Source: Coprococcus phoceensis (GTDB lineage Bacteria > Bacillota > Clostridia > Lachnospirales > Lachnospiraceae). Taken from it: a DNA stretch of 64,000 nt. Positions 24,799 to 33,934 of this stretch are shown in pieces; the stretch's first letter is position 1; each line of letters starts with the position of its first letter. The DNA lies in contig NZ_FNWC01000007.1 of assembly GCF_900104635.1 (NCBI RefSeq), forward strand, positions 2,207,421 to 2,271,420. The letters run 5' to 3'. Both the position numbers and the translations under genes were made by a program. The notes beneath the pieces were generated by a model, which was not told the origin of the DNA, searched no databases, and saw nothing but the letters and a program-made list of their open reading frames with translations.

Positions 24799-27102
24799 TT
24801 GGATCGATGTGATTTTAGTTCTATTATGACAATTTTACGAAGCTACGTGCGGGAAAACAATCAGTTGAATCAGTCTGAATTTTTATATGAAGTATTTGAT
24901 GACTTTCTTTCCAGTCCGGAAGGTGCAGATTTTTCTTTTGATAATGGACTTGTATGCCGTTGGATGAGCGGACAGGCAAAAGTCAGTCCCAAACTTATCA
25001 ACTACTATTCTGCCAAAAGTTCTCAGCTAAAACTTTCAAATACTCTGGAACAGATGATTCTGTCTATGATGTTTGATCCGGATAAGGCTTTATCCGATGT
25101 ATATCTGCTTTTTATACAAGACCCAAGTATCTCTGATAAAAAGAAAGAACAGATTTCATCTTTGTATCTTTCAGCAGACACACAAACTCTGTTTCTTTCA
25201 CAGATCCTCTGCTTTGGAATGGAACGTACCTTTGTCAAGCGTGATACAAAGAACCAAAAGCTTCTTGCCGGAGGCTCCTTGTCTCCTGTTGTTCTTGGCT
25301 ATATTGCTGACAGTGAAGTTCCAAAACCCTGCCGTCATTTTGTTGGCAGAGAATCCGAAATAGAAAATCTTCATGAATGTCTGGAAAACAATTCCAAAGT
25401 ATTTCTTTATGGCATACCAGGCATTGGAAAAAGTGAATTAGCTAAAGCATATGCCAGAAAGTATAAAAAATACTATACCAACATCCTTTATATTGAATAC
25501 ACTGGAGATCTGCATCAGTCTGTTACGGAGATGGACTTTACAGATGATATGCCAGGTATCAGCGAAGAAAAGCGTTTTCATAATCACAACCGCTACCTTC
25601 GCTCCCTGAGAGAAGATACCCTGCTTATCATTGACAATTTCAATGTGACTGCCACACAGGACAATTTTCTTTCTGTTGTCATGAAATATCACTGTCGGAT
25701 TTTATTTACGACCAGAAGCAATCTTACTGGTTATGCCCTGTTTCCATTATCTGAGCTATCGGATTCTTCAGCACTATTTGAACTGGTTTCTTCCTTTTAT
25801 CCAGAAGCGTCCGAATATAAATCTGTTGTGGAAGAAATTATTGAAACCGTACACTGCCATACATTTGCAGTGGAACTGGCTGCCAAACTTCTGAACAATG
25901 GAATTCTGTCACCAGCTCAGTTATTAAAAAAATTACAGGAAGAAAAAACAGCATTAGAAAGTGAAGATGACATTCGGATTATTAAAGACGGCCAAAGCAG
26001 CAAAGCAACCTATTATCATCATATTCACACACTGTTCTCCCTTTATACACTTTCGGAATTTCAGCAAAATCTGATGTCAAATATGTGCTTTCTTCCATCT
26101 TCTGGTCTGTCAGCAAGAATTTTTGCAAACTGGATGCACTTATCAAATTTGAATGAAATCAATGATCTGATAGAAACTGGCTTTATACAGACTAATACTC
26201 GCCACACTATTTCCCTGCATCCGATGATCCAGGAAATTGCCCTTTCAGAAACAAAGCCATCTGTAAGCAGTTGCCACACATTACTGAATTCTTTACAGCA
26301 AATATGTTTAATGCATGGGATTGAGGTTGATTATTACAAGAAGCTGTTTCAGACAATAGAAAATGTCATAGAATTGATTCAAAAGGATGACATGCCAAAA
26401 TATCTACTTTTTCTGGAAAATGCTTTTCCATATATGCAAAAATATGATTATAAAAAAGGCATGAAAGCATTACTTCAAGAACTAAAATGCCTTTTAAAAT
26501 CAAAAGGTATTGGCACCGATTCTGACCGGGCATTATTACTGGATTTTCAGGCTACTCTTGAAACCAAGCCAGAAAAAGCAATAAAACTGGAAAAGGATGC
26601 CCTTGCACTGATTAAAGAAATTACAGAAGAGAATGCTCATCTTGTTTCCAATCTCCATTCAAATCTCGGAGGCCTTTACCGCATGAACGGTTATCCGGCT
26701 CTTGCAAGGGAACATATGGAAAAAGGTCTTTTTCTGCTTGAACAGTACAATTTACTTTATACCAATGACAGTATTCCTCAGATTACCAACTATGCTATGT
26801 TACTGACAGAACAGCAGTCACCAGAAAAAGGAATATCTGTCCTGCAAAAAGTATCAAAAATCATCAAGGAATATAACTCTGATTGTAATCTTGATTATGC
26901 TACAGTGCAAGAAACCTTGGGAATCATCTACCTAATGACCGCCAATCTTCCGCAGGCTAAAACACATTTTAAAAGAGCTTTCAAGATTTATGAAAAAATC
27001 TGGGCTGATGAACCGGAAATGATTGAGAAAAAATGCCAGGAAATACAGGAATTATATCCACAAGTTGGTTTCTTTCTTGGACAACAAATATCAAATTTTT
27101 AA
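24799..27102 (+). CDS. STAND/NB-ARC-type NTPase with TPR-like C-terminus
   Basis: This 767-residue protein has an unassigned N-terminal helical domain (1-170), then FVGRESEIENL leading into the P-loop GIPGIGKSE (205-213), Walker B TLLIIDNF and the RILFTTRSN sensor; a winged-helix part follows, and TPR-like helices occupy about 540-767 (LVSNLHSNLGGLYRMNGYPA and LDYATVQETLGIIYL). Such proteins sense a ligand and oligomerise; known roles are transcription control or phage defence, and this one could be either. The start is TTG with AGAGGA eight bases before; the nearby ATG at 24792 is out of frame. It sits next to the toxin-antitoxin locus. Confidence 0.75.
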   Translation: MDRCDFSSIMTILRSYVRENNQLNQSEFLYEVFDDFLSSPEGADFSFDNGLVCRWMSGQAKVSPKLINYYSAKSSQLKLSNTLEQMILSMMFDPDKALSDVYLLFIQDPSISDKKKEQISSLYLSADTQTLFLSQILCFGMERTFVKRDTKNQKLLAGGSLSPVVLGYIADSEVPKPCRHFVGRESEIENLHECLENNSKVFLYGIPGIGKSELAKAYARKYKKYYTNILYIEYTGDLHQSVTEMDFTDDMPGISEEKRFHNHNRYLRSLREDTLLIIDNFNVTATQDNFLSVVMKYHCRILFTTRSNLTGYALFPLSELSDSSALFELVSSFYPEASEYKSVVEEIIETVHCHTFAVELAAKLLNNGILSPAQLLKKLQEEKTALESEDDIRIIKDGQSSKATYYHHIHTLFSLYTLSEFQQNLMSNMCFLPSSGLSARIFANWMHLSNLNEINDLIETGFIQTNTRHTISLHPMIQEIALSETKPSVSSCHTLLNSLQQICLMHGIEVDYYKKLFQTIENVIELIQKDDMPKYLLFLENAFPYMQKYDYKKGMKALLQELKCLLKSKGIGTDSDRALLLDFQATLETKPEKAIKLEKDALALIKEITEENAHLVSNLHSNLGGLYRMNGYPALAREHMEKGLFLLEQYNLLYTNDSIPQITNYAMLLTEQQSPEKGISVLQKVSKIIKEYNSDCNLDYATVQETLGIIYLMTANLPQAKTHFKRAFKIYEKIWADEPEMIEKKCQEIQELYPQVGFFLGQQISNF

Positions 27103-27120
27103 CGGAATAAACATAATTTT

Positions 27121-27150
27121 ACGGCGGACATATTGCCCGCCGTTATTCTT
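27121..27150 (+). terminator. Terminator after STAND gene
   Basis: ACGGCGG-acatattgc-CCGCCGT (27121-27143), perfect 7-bp stem then TATTCTT. Confidence 0.7.
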
Positions 27151-27160
27151 CATAGAAACC

Positions 27161-27210
27161 TTACATCAACTGTAAGTGTTTTATCTTCCTGCCATGCAGT
27201 AAAATATAAT
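27161..27210 (+). promoter_or_regulatory. Candidate BceR-type operator and promoter of the ABC-transporter operon
   Basis: An inverted repeat TTACA-TCAAC-TGTAA (27161-27175) lies just upstream of a weak -35 region and a TATAAT at 27205-27210. BceR-like regulators bind TNACA/TGTAA half-sites upstream of weak promoters; the five-base spacing differs by one from the B. subtilis form as I recall it. Confidence 0.45.
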
Positions 27211-27250
27211 CAGCAACTAACCAAAAAGTAAAAAGGCGAAAGGTGATAAT

Positions 27251-28033
27251 ATGAATTGCAAAGAAAAACTATTGGAAGTCCGAGATATACACAAGGTATA
27301 TACGAAAGAGGGCGTTCCTACAAAAGCCCTCAATGGCATTACCTTCGATGTTCTTGATGGCGAATTTTTAGGGATCATGGGTGCAAGCGGATCAGGGAAA
27401 ACGACCCTGCTAAATTGCATTGCTACAGTTATTAAACCGACCTCCGGGCAAGTCCTGCTTTCCGGCGCAAATGTGAGTTCCTTTGATAGCGAAAAACTGG
27501 CTGAGTATCGAGGCAATAAAATAGGCTATCTGTTTCAGGATTTTGCTTTGCTTGACAACTTGACTGGCAGAGAAAATATCCTGCTGCCACTTTCTATCCA
27601 TAATGTAGATATATCTGCTGCGGAGAAGAAGTTGAATGACATTGCAGGACTTCTTGGAATCACGGATGTGCTTTCCAAATTTCCAGCGCAGATGTCAGGT
27701 GGCCAAAAACAGCGCGTCGCTGCCGCCCGCAGTTTGATTTCCGACCCCGATATTATTTTGGCGGACGAGCCAACTGGGGCATTGGATACCAAGGCAGCGC
27801 GATTGCTTATGGAAAAACTGTACGAGATTAATCAAGGTCGCGGACGCACAATTTTGATGGTAACACACGACCCGAACGCTGCAAGTTTTTGTTCCAGAAT
27901 CCTATTCATACAGGACGGTGTGATTTTCCATGAGCTGCGTCGGAAAATTCCGACTGAAACACGAGAGGAATTTTATGCGCGTATCTTACAGGTAATGGCA
28001 CAGATGGGAGGAGGGAGCGCAAATGTTCTTTAA
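27251..28033 (+). CDS. Bce-type ABC transporter ATP-binding protein
   Basis: This 260-residue ATPase has Walker [11 protein letters not shown]-loop [10 protein letters not shown], signature MSGGQKQR, Walker [14 protein letters not shown] and the switch His in VTHDPN. It pairs with the downstream ten-helix-type permease, overlapping it by 11 bases. In BceAB systems the pair frees cell-wall precursors from antimicrobial peptides and also signals to the kinase. AAAGGTGATAAT precedes the start. Confidence 0.88.
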   Translation: MNCKEKLLEVRDIHKVYTKEGVPTKALNGITFDVLDGEFLGIMGASGSGKTTLLNCIATVIKPTSGQVLLSGANVSSFDSEKLAEYRGNKIGYLFQDFALLDNLTGRENILLPLSIHNVDISAAEKKLNDIAGLLGITDVLSKFPAQMSGGQKQRVAAARSLISDPDIILADEPTGALDTKAARLLMEKLYEINQGRGRTILMVTHDPNAASFCSRILFIQDGVIFHELRRKIPTETREEFYARILQVMAQMGGGSANVL

Positions 28034-30173
28034 CCTTGCGTGGCGAAACTCCAAACGAAACCGTAGTGAGAACCTGATTTATTTTCTTACTATGGTTACG
28101 GCTGTAGCCACATTTTATATCGTTCTCTCCCTTGGAAACCAGGACGTGATGCGCTTCTTGGAGGAAATCGAAAGTGACGCTGTTAATCGACTCCTGACAA
28201 TGCTAATGCCGACAGTTTATCTTTTTTCGCTACTGTTTGTATTTTTTCTTGTCATTTTTGCAAACAAATATCAGCTTGAATGTAGGAGCCGGGAATTAGG
28301 GCTTTACCTGATGTTTGGAATGACAAAGCGACACTTGTTTATTCAAATCATGGCAGAGGGGCTAATCACATCCCTGCTGGCCCTTTTGGGTGGCCTAATC
28401 TGCGGCGGCTTTTTATCAGAGGTAATCAGCCTTGCTACGGCGCGGCTTGTAGGTCGTGGCATAATTGCACATCAGTCAAGTTTTTCTGTGAGTGCTGTTC
28501 TCTTGACAACGCTTGGATTTCTAATGATTCAAGTTGTCGCGTTGTTCATCCTTTGTGGAAAACTATTCAACAAAGAAATCCATCAACTCCTTTATGGAGA
28601 AATGGCGAAGAAACAGCAAGTCGGAAAAATGGGTGGGAACTTATTTTCCCTCATTCTCGGAGCGATAATTTTGACGCTTGCATATTGGGTCATCCTAAAG
28701 TATTTCATGGTTGCTGGCGGTATGATGATAATTGTTGCCATGATATTAGGTATTGTGGGAACAATGCTTTTTATCCGTGGGCTTGCAGGCTTGTTGAGCG
28801 CAGCGGCGGCTTCTGTGAAGCGCAACACAACACACGGTCTATATATTTTCACACTGCGACAGTTACACGAAAATATAGTCCACAAGTATATTTCAATCGG
28901 CGTTGCATCTATTTTGATTATGCTTACTATCATGCTCATTGCAGACGGATCAACCCGCATTATGTCGTATGGGAACCAAACGACGCGAGGATCTTCTGTT
29001 TACGATTTTACTGTCACGGGCAATGAAGCGACTGTTGAAAAATATCTTTCGGGTAAGCAAATGCAGCCCTATGTAGCGGATTTGAGTCGCATGGAAACAG
29101 GAACAATGAAACACCCAACTTCCGTGGAAGCGAACTCTTTCATAGATTGGTCCGGGCTGCGTGAACAGGTTGTTTTGAATCTGCCGCCAGAAGTAGAGGA
29201 TCCCGCCACACAAGGAGCTACAAGCTATGAGTTCAGTTCCAATCAACCGGCCGCGCTTAACCTTTTAGGGTGTATTGATACTATGGGTACTTTGCCATTT
29301 TTAATTCCAGTATCTTCATATAACGAATTGCTGGAAGCAGCCGGAGAAAAAGCTATCGTTCTTGGAAGTGGCGAAGCTGTATTCTATCTTAACCCGGATT
29401 TTTTTGGGAGTACAAAAGAAGAAAACACCGCCATGTTGAACCAGATTGCAGAAGACGCACAGGCTAATGGCAAAGTTTTGATTTCTATTAACGGACTGCC
29501 AATTACGCTTATCCCGTCAGTACCGATGAAAGGCTTGACTGCGGATGAAAATGTAAACATCGTAACTGCATTGATTGTTCCCGATGAAGTATATTCCAAA
29601 TATGTAAATCCAGATACCGTTACTGTTTATCACAATTTCTGTATTCCGAGCGAAACTGTGGAAGCCAACGGCCTGATGGCGTCAATTATGGAGGCTCGTG
29701 ATCTGTTAAAACCCTCTGGCCTGTACTACGAAAGCTATTTGGATAATTTTGGACGGCAGCTATTTTATGTGATTTCTGGAAGTTACACGACCTTATACAT
29801 GGGCTTTATGCTTCTAATTATCGCTTGCGCTCTGCTTGCCCTTCAATTTCTGACACAAATGCGGGAAACAAAAGCAAGGTATGCAACACTTTCTATTTTG
29901 GGAGCACGGCGCGAGCAAATGAAGCGTTCCATAAATCAGCAGGTGCTATGGTATTTCCTGCTCCCGTTGATTCCTGCGTGTATCAGCGGCACAGTCGGAA
30001 TTTGCGCAATGCAGCATTACCTATACTCAGATACGGCAAAGCTGCAACAGTCTTATCCTATGCTACTTGCTATGGCGCTTGTCGTTGTTTGTATGCTTGC
30101 ATTGTACGGTGTGGCTATTGCGCGGACAGCAAACCGTGAAATCAGCAAATTAAATTGGAAACCAAATTCTTAA
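28023..30173 (+). CDS. Bce-type ABC transporter permease (FtsX domain)
   Basis: This 716-residue permease starts [20 protein letters not shown] and has the BceB layout: about ten membrane helices with a large extracellular loop between helices VII and VIII (about residues 320-530), and two FtsX-like portions. It is large and hydrophobic throughout, with SRELGLYLMFGMTKRHLFIQ typical of the family. Together with the ATPase and the adjoining two-component system it forms a peptide-antibiotic sensing and resistance module. Ligand unknown. Confidence 0.85.
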   Translation: MFFNLAWRNSKRNRSENLIYFLTMVTAVATFYIVLSLGNQDVMRFLEEIESDAVNRLLTMLMPTVYLFSLLFVFFLVIFANKYQLECRSRELGLYLMFGMTKRHLFIQIMAEGLITSLLALLGGLICGGFLSEVISLATARLVGRGIIAHQSSFSVSAVLLTTLGFLMIQVVALFILCGKLFNKEIHQLLYGEMAKKQQVGKMGGNLFSLILGAIILTLAYWVILKYFMVAGGMMIIVAMILGIVGTMLFIRGLAGLLSAAAASVKRNTTHGLYIFTLRQLHENIVHKYISIGVASILIMLTIMLIADGSTRIMSYGNQTTRGSSVYDFTVTGNEATVEKYLSGKQMQPYVADLSRMETGTMKHPTSVEANSFIDWSGLREQVVLNLPPEVEDPATQGATSYEFSSNQPAALNLLGCIDTMGTLPFLIPVSSYNELLEAAGEKAIVLGSGEAVFYLNPDFFGSTKEENTAMLNQIAEDAQANGKVLISINGLPITLIPSVPMKGLTADENVNIVTALIVPDEVYSKYVNPDTVTVYHNFCIPSETVEANGLMASIMEARDLLKPSGLYYESYLDNFGRQLFYVISGSYTTLYMGFMLLIIACALLALQFLTQMRETKARYATLSILGARREQMKRSINQQVLWYFLLPLIPACISGTVGICAMQHYLYSDTAKLQQSYPMLLAMALVVVCMLALYGVAIARTANREISKLNWKPNS

Positions 30174-30203
30174 TAAGCGTACTCAGGAAAGGAGGTGTTC
30201 ATA

Positions 30204-30887
30204 TTGGCGCAAATAGTTGTGGTTGAAGATGATGTATATATGCGTGAAGAATTGATTGATGTCTTGAAAAAAGCGGGATATAACGCTGTTCCTTTGCTTA
30301 ACTTTGAAAATGCCATATCACAAATATTGGCTCTTTCACCGGATTTGATATTGCTCGACATCAATCTTCCTTTTCACTCTGGCTTTGAAGTCTGCAAAGA
30401 GATAAAGGCCAAGCAACTTGGGACTGTGCTGATATTAACTGCAAGAGATAAATTACAGGACGAGCTTCATGCCTTAGGATTAGGGGCGGACGATTACCTG
30501 ACAAAGCCATGCAACACGGAACGGCTTCTTGCCCGCATTAAAAACCTCTTGCGCCGTAAGGAAGAACAGATACAACAGGGATTACTTAACGGGGGCGGCT
30601 TCTTGCTTGATCCAAACACTTTTACGCTCTATGCAGGAAAGAAATCTTATGTTCTTCCGCAGAATGAGGGAAAAATACTTCTCACCCTTTTGAAAAGCAG
30701 CCCGAACCTTGTCTCAAAGAGCGACCTGTTTCATGTGCTTTGGGGAACAGAGGAGTTTATAGACGAAAATGTGCTGCAAGTCAATTTTACACGACTGCGG
30801 AAAACGCTGCGTGAAGTTGGGCTTGATGATCGCATTGAAACGGTGCGCGGACAAGGCTACCGTCTGAAAGAGCAGGTGGAATTATGA
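30204..30887 (+). CDS. OmpR-family response regulator of the Bce-type module
   Basis: The 227-residue regulator has a receiver domain (IVVVEDDVYMREEL; phospho-acceptor Asp in LILLDINLP; Lys in YLTKPC) and a C-terminal winged-helix (about 130-225, ETVRGQGYRLKE). I chose TTG at 30204 because AGGAGG (30190-30195) is at the right distance; the GTG at 30195 lies inside that site. It overlaps the kinase start by four bases. Confidence 0.88.
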   Translation: MAQIVVVEDDVYMREELIDVLKKAGYNAVPLLNFENAISQILALSPDLILLDINLPFHSGFEVCKEIKAKQLGTVLILTARDKLQDELHALGLGADDYLTKPCNTERLLARIKNLLRRKEEQIQQGLLNGGGFLLDPNTFTLYAGKKSYVLPQNEGKILLTLLKSSPNLVSKSDLFHVLWGTEEFIDENVLQVNFTRLRKTLREVGLDDRIETVRGQGYRLKEQVEL

Positions 30888-31930
30888 AAAAATTGCATAC
30901 GCTCTTGACTTATATATCATCTAATCGTGTTTGGCTGATTACTCTCGTCTGCTTGGATCTGTTCTTTGTATTTCTGGCATGGGTGGCTTATCCTGGAGAT
31001 TTCTTGAATCTTGTGGGGCTAATGATGTTTGTATCATTTGTCGCGCTTGTTATTCCTTTTGCCTGTACAATCCATAGACGCAGTAAAATAGATACCGCTT
31101 TTCGCCGCTTCCTGTTAGAGCCAGACGACACAAATGAGTATCTGCTGTGCGAAAGCACACCTGCATCAATGCACCCATATATCCATGAGTTAGCCCATCA
31201 TTTGAGAACGCAACTGGAATATGTGAACGAACAGCAATTAAAGATTACCGAATACGAGAGTTACATTGAAAATTGGGTGCATGAAATCAAGAAACCGCTA
31301 TCTCTTATGACGCTTCTTTTGGATAACCGAAAGGATGAAATGTCACCGCTGGTGCATACCCGTATGCTATATGTGCGCGACCATACACGACAAAATGTAG
31401 AACAGATTTTGTATTTTTCACGGCTGGGGGCAACTCACAAAGACTATTATTTTGAACCGCTTCCTATCTTAGAAACTTGCAAGGAAGCAGTCGAGGACAA
31501 TTTATCTTTGCTCGAAGAAGCCCATTTTTCAGTCACATATTCTGGAAACAACTGCACCGCAATTTCTGATAAAAAAGGCTTCATGTTTATCTTGGGGCAG
31601 ATTATCAGCAACAGCGTAAAGTATGCCACGAATGATGCCATTCCTGCTATTCATTTCTCGGTAAGCGACAATAAAGAAATTGGGCAGATTGTTCTATCCA
31701 TCTGCGATAACGGCACAGGTATTCCTGCGTCTGATCTCCCGTTTGTCTTTGACAAGGGCTTTACCGGGGACGTAGGCAGCTATTTGAGCCGTTCTACGGG
31801 AATGGGTCTATATCTTGTGCAGCAAATGGCGAGTGACTTAACAATAAAAATAGATATTCATTCAAATACTAATGGCGGTACAACCGTAATTTTGACGTTT
31901 CCTAAAGTGGATCGTCCTTTAGGGAGGTGA
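30884..31930 (+). CDS. BceS-type intramembrane-sensing histidine kinase
   Basis: The 348-residue kinase has two closely spaced membrane helices (about 15-32 and 40-60) with almost no extracellular loop, then ENWVHEIKKPLSLM with the phospho-acceptor His and ATP-binding N, G1 and G2 boxes (ISNSVKYA, ICDNGTGI, STGMGLYL). Such kinases do not sense peptides directly but through the partner transporter. ATGA overlap with the regulator indicates translational coupling. Confidence 0.88.
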   Translation: MKKLHTLLTYISSNRVWLITLVCLDLFFVFLAWVAYPGDFLNLVGLMMFVSFVALVIPFACTIHRRSKIDTAFRRFLLEPDDTNEYLLCESTPASMHPYIHELAHHLRTQLEYVNEQQLKITEYESYIENWVHEIKKPLSLMTLLLDNRKDEMSPLVHTRMLYVRDHTRQNVEQILYFSRLGATHKDYYFEPLPILETCKEAVEDNLSLLEEAHFSVTYSGNNCTAISDKKGFMFILGQIISNSVKYATNDAIPAIHFSVSDNKEIGQIVLSICDNGTGIPASDLPFVFDKGFTGDVGSYLSRSTGMGLYLVQQMASDLTIKIDIHSNTNGGTTVILTFPKVDRPLGR

Positions 31931-31934
31931 AAAA

Positions 31935-32417
31935 ATGCAGTCACATAGCAAGAAAAATACTTTAGCTGTATTGCTCGGCGGTTGGTTGGTCGTTTTGAGT
32001 TCATACCTGATTATACGATTTGTCTTTATCCTCATAGGGTTTACTTTGAATCCAACAATATTAGGCGTTTGCCTTGCGGTGATACCGGGTCTTTTGGAGA
32101 TGCTGTATCTTGGAAAATGCGGCAAATCGCAAAAAATATCGGTCTATATGCTGGGGTTACTTATTCCATCCATCGTTGAGAAAGTAGCCTTGTACTTAAT
32201 TGGTGCGTTTCTTTGCGGGATTGATCCTGCAAATATTGCCGGAGTTATGAAAACAGCCACAAGCCGAGAGCCGTTTGTAAACCTCTTTACACAGCCATCT
32301 GCTCGATATATAATCAATATTTTATTCTTTAATTGGGCATATATCGTTTGTGGCATTCTGTTTTCCGCCCTTTGCGTTGTCTTTCTATCAAAGGCGCGGA
32401 AAGTTACAGCCATTTGA
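31935..32417 (+). CDS. Unknown integral membrane protein of the Bce-type operon
   Basis: This 160-residue protein has four probable membrane helices (about 12-34, 38-56, 74-95 and 128-150). It starts four bases after the kinase, with GGGAGGTGAAAAA before the ATG, so it is the fifth gene of the operon. I recognise no family. A role in immunity or signalling with the transporter is inference from position only. Confidence 0.6.
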   Translation: MQSHSKKNTLAVLLGGWLVVLSSYLIIRFVFILIGFTLNPTILGVCLAVIPGLLEMLYLGKCGKSQKISVYMLGLLIPSIVEKVALYLIGAFLCGIDPANIAGVMKTATSREPFVNLFTQPSARYIINILFFNWAYIVCGILFSALCVVFLSKARKVTAI

Positions 32418-32483
32418 TACGTCTATTTGAAACGGCAGCTTTGAATTTCAGAGCTGCCGTTTCTTTTCGCAAGATTTTCTTTT

Positions 32484-32512
32484 CTCAATTTTCTCTCAAT
32501 TTCCCCTCAATG
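32484..32512 (+). repeat. 11-bp-periodic direct repeats, candidate parC centromere
   Basis: CTCAATT at 32484 and 32495 and CTCAATG at 32506, exactly 11 bases apart, with TC-rich linkers. They lie about 100 bases ahead of the ParM-like gene, where ParR-binding repeats of type II partition systems are usually found. Confidence 0.4.
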
Positions 32513-32611
32513 CCTTTTTCCTCCGATTTTCGTATGCTTATCCCACAGCAAAGCAGTACCACACCGGTACGACCTGCTGAATCAATCAATACGAAAACGG
32601 AGGTATTTTTT

Positions 32612-33529
32612 ATGCGAGAACTCAGAAACACAAAAATCATTGCTGTAGATCATGGCTACGGCAATATGAAAACAGCAAACACCGTCACACCAACCGGCAT
32701 CAAAGCCTATGAAACCGAACCAATCTTCACCGGAAATATTCTGGAATATAACGGCATTTACTACCGGATTGGCGAAGGACACAAAGAATTTATCCCGGAT
32801 AAAGCTATGGACGAAGAATATTATCTTCTGACGCTAATGGCTATTGCAAGGGAACTGAATGTTTTTTCCATCCGTGAAGCAGATGTTCATCTGGCTGCCG
32901 GACTTCCTCTGACATGGATCAGAACTCAAAGAGAAGCTTTTCGTTCCTATCTGCTCCAGAATCCAGAAGTCCGTTACCTTTTTAACGGCAAAGAGTATCA
33001 TCTCCACTTTGTGGGATGCAGCCTTTACCCACAGGGGTATCCGGCTATCGTAAACCAACTTGGAGATTTCAAGGGAACCAATCTCCTTGCAGATATCGGA
33101 AACGGAACCATGAACATTCTGTATATCAACAATAAGAAAGCGCAGGAGAGCCGATGCTGGACAGAAAAACTTGGTGTAAACCAATGCATGATTGCTGCAA
33201 AGAACGCTGTTCTGGACAAATTCGGAGTGAAAATTGAAGAATCCACAGTAGAACAGATTCTGCGGTTTGGAACAGCTGACATTTCAGCACCATATCTGGA
33301 TTGTATCAGTTCTATTGTCAGACAGTATGTGGCAGAACTTTTTTCCACGCTCCGCAAATATGAATACAATCCTGACCTGATGCGCCTGTATGTGGTTGGC
33401 GGCGGTGGATGCCTGATCCGTAACTTCGGAACGTATGACAAATCACAAGTCACCATCATTGATGACATCTGCGCCACTGCTAAAGGTTACGAATCTCTGG
33501 CTTATATGAGCCTGAAAAGGAGGGGATAA
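32612..33529 (+). CDS. parM: ParM/StbA-family actin-like partition ATPase
   Basis: This 305-residue protein has the actin-fold phosphate loops: VDHGYGNMKTA near the N-terminus and LLADIGNGTMNILYI in the middle, then VVGGGGCLIRNFG. Such proteins form filaments that push plasmid copies apart. The start at 32612 follows GGAGGTATTTTTT; a longer open frame back to 32333 runs through the end of the previous gene and is not used. The DNA-binding partner gene follows three bases later, and direct repeats lie upstream, so a full type II partition cassette is likely. Confidence 0.8.
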   Translation: MRELRNTKIIAVDHGYGNMKTANTVTPTGIKAYETEPIFTGNILEYNGIYYRIGEGHKEFIPDKAMDEEYYLLTLMAIARELNVFSIREADVHLAAGLPLTWIRTQREAFRSYLLQNPEVRYLFNGKEYHLHFVGCSLYPQGYPAIVNQLGDFKGTNLLADIGNGTMNILYINNKKAQESRCWTEKLGVNQCMIAAKNAVLDKFGVKIEESTVEQILRFGTADISAPYLDCISSIVRQYVAELFSTLRKYEYNPDLMRLYVVGGGGCLIRNFGTYDKSQVTIIDDICATAKGYESLAYMSLKRRG

Positions 33530-33532
33530 ACC

Positions 33533-33916
33533 ATGCAGAACAATATCCGCAACACAAACCTGCGTTTTAATCTGGACAAAGAACAGCAGCGGAGAGCTTG
33601 GGAATATTTACAGACAATGGACAGGCAGGATTTTAAATCTTACAGTCAGGTAATCTCTCTTGCACTGGTAGATTATTTTGACCGCTACTACCGCACACGG
33701 GCTGATCCTTATCTGGAAACAAGAGAACGGGAAGAACTTTTTGTGAAACAGATTGTAGATGCAGTGGAAAACAGTCTGAAACAGGCATTGCCACTTTTTC
33801 TTTTCGGACTGACTGCAGGCATGGCGCAAAGGGAGCCCCAAATCAGGGCTTCCTTTCCAACACCTGAAAATTCACAGCCAGATAGTGATGTAGACTGGGA
33901 TTTTCTTGGCGAATAA
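33533..33916 (+). CDS. ParR-like small DNA-binding partition protein
   Basis: This 127-residue protein begins with a ribbon-helix-helix-like stretch (TNLRFNLDKEQQRRAWEYLQ ... SYSQVISLALVDYF) and ends in an acidic tail (DSDVDWDFLGE), as in ParR adaptors that bind the centromere and cap ParM filaments. It follows parM after three bases with an AGGAGGGGATAAACC ribosome site. Family assignment is based on position and general fold pattern. Confidence 0.6.
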   Translation: MQNNIRNTNLRFNLDKEQQRRAWEYLQTMDRQDFKSYSQVISLALVDYFDRYYRTRADPYLETREREELFVKQIVDAVENSLKQALPLFLFGLTAGMAQREPQIRASFPTPENSQPDSDVDWDFLGE

Positions 33917-33934
33917 CTGATTGGAGGTGAACAC

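Noticed and set aside
32333..32611. Extra 93 codons at the 5' end of the ParM-like gene
   Set aside because: They overlap the preceding membrane-protein gene and lack a ribosome site; ATG 32612 has GGAGG at good distance.
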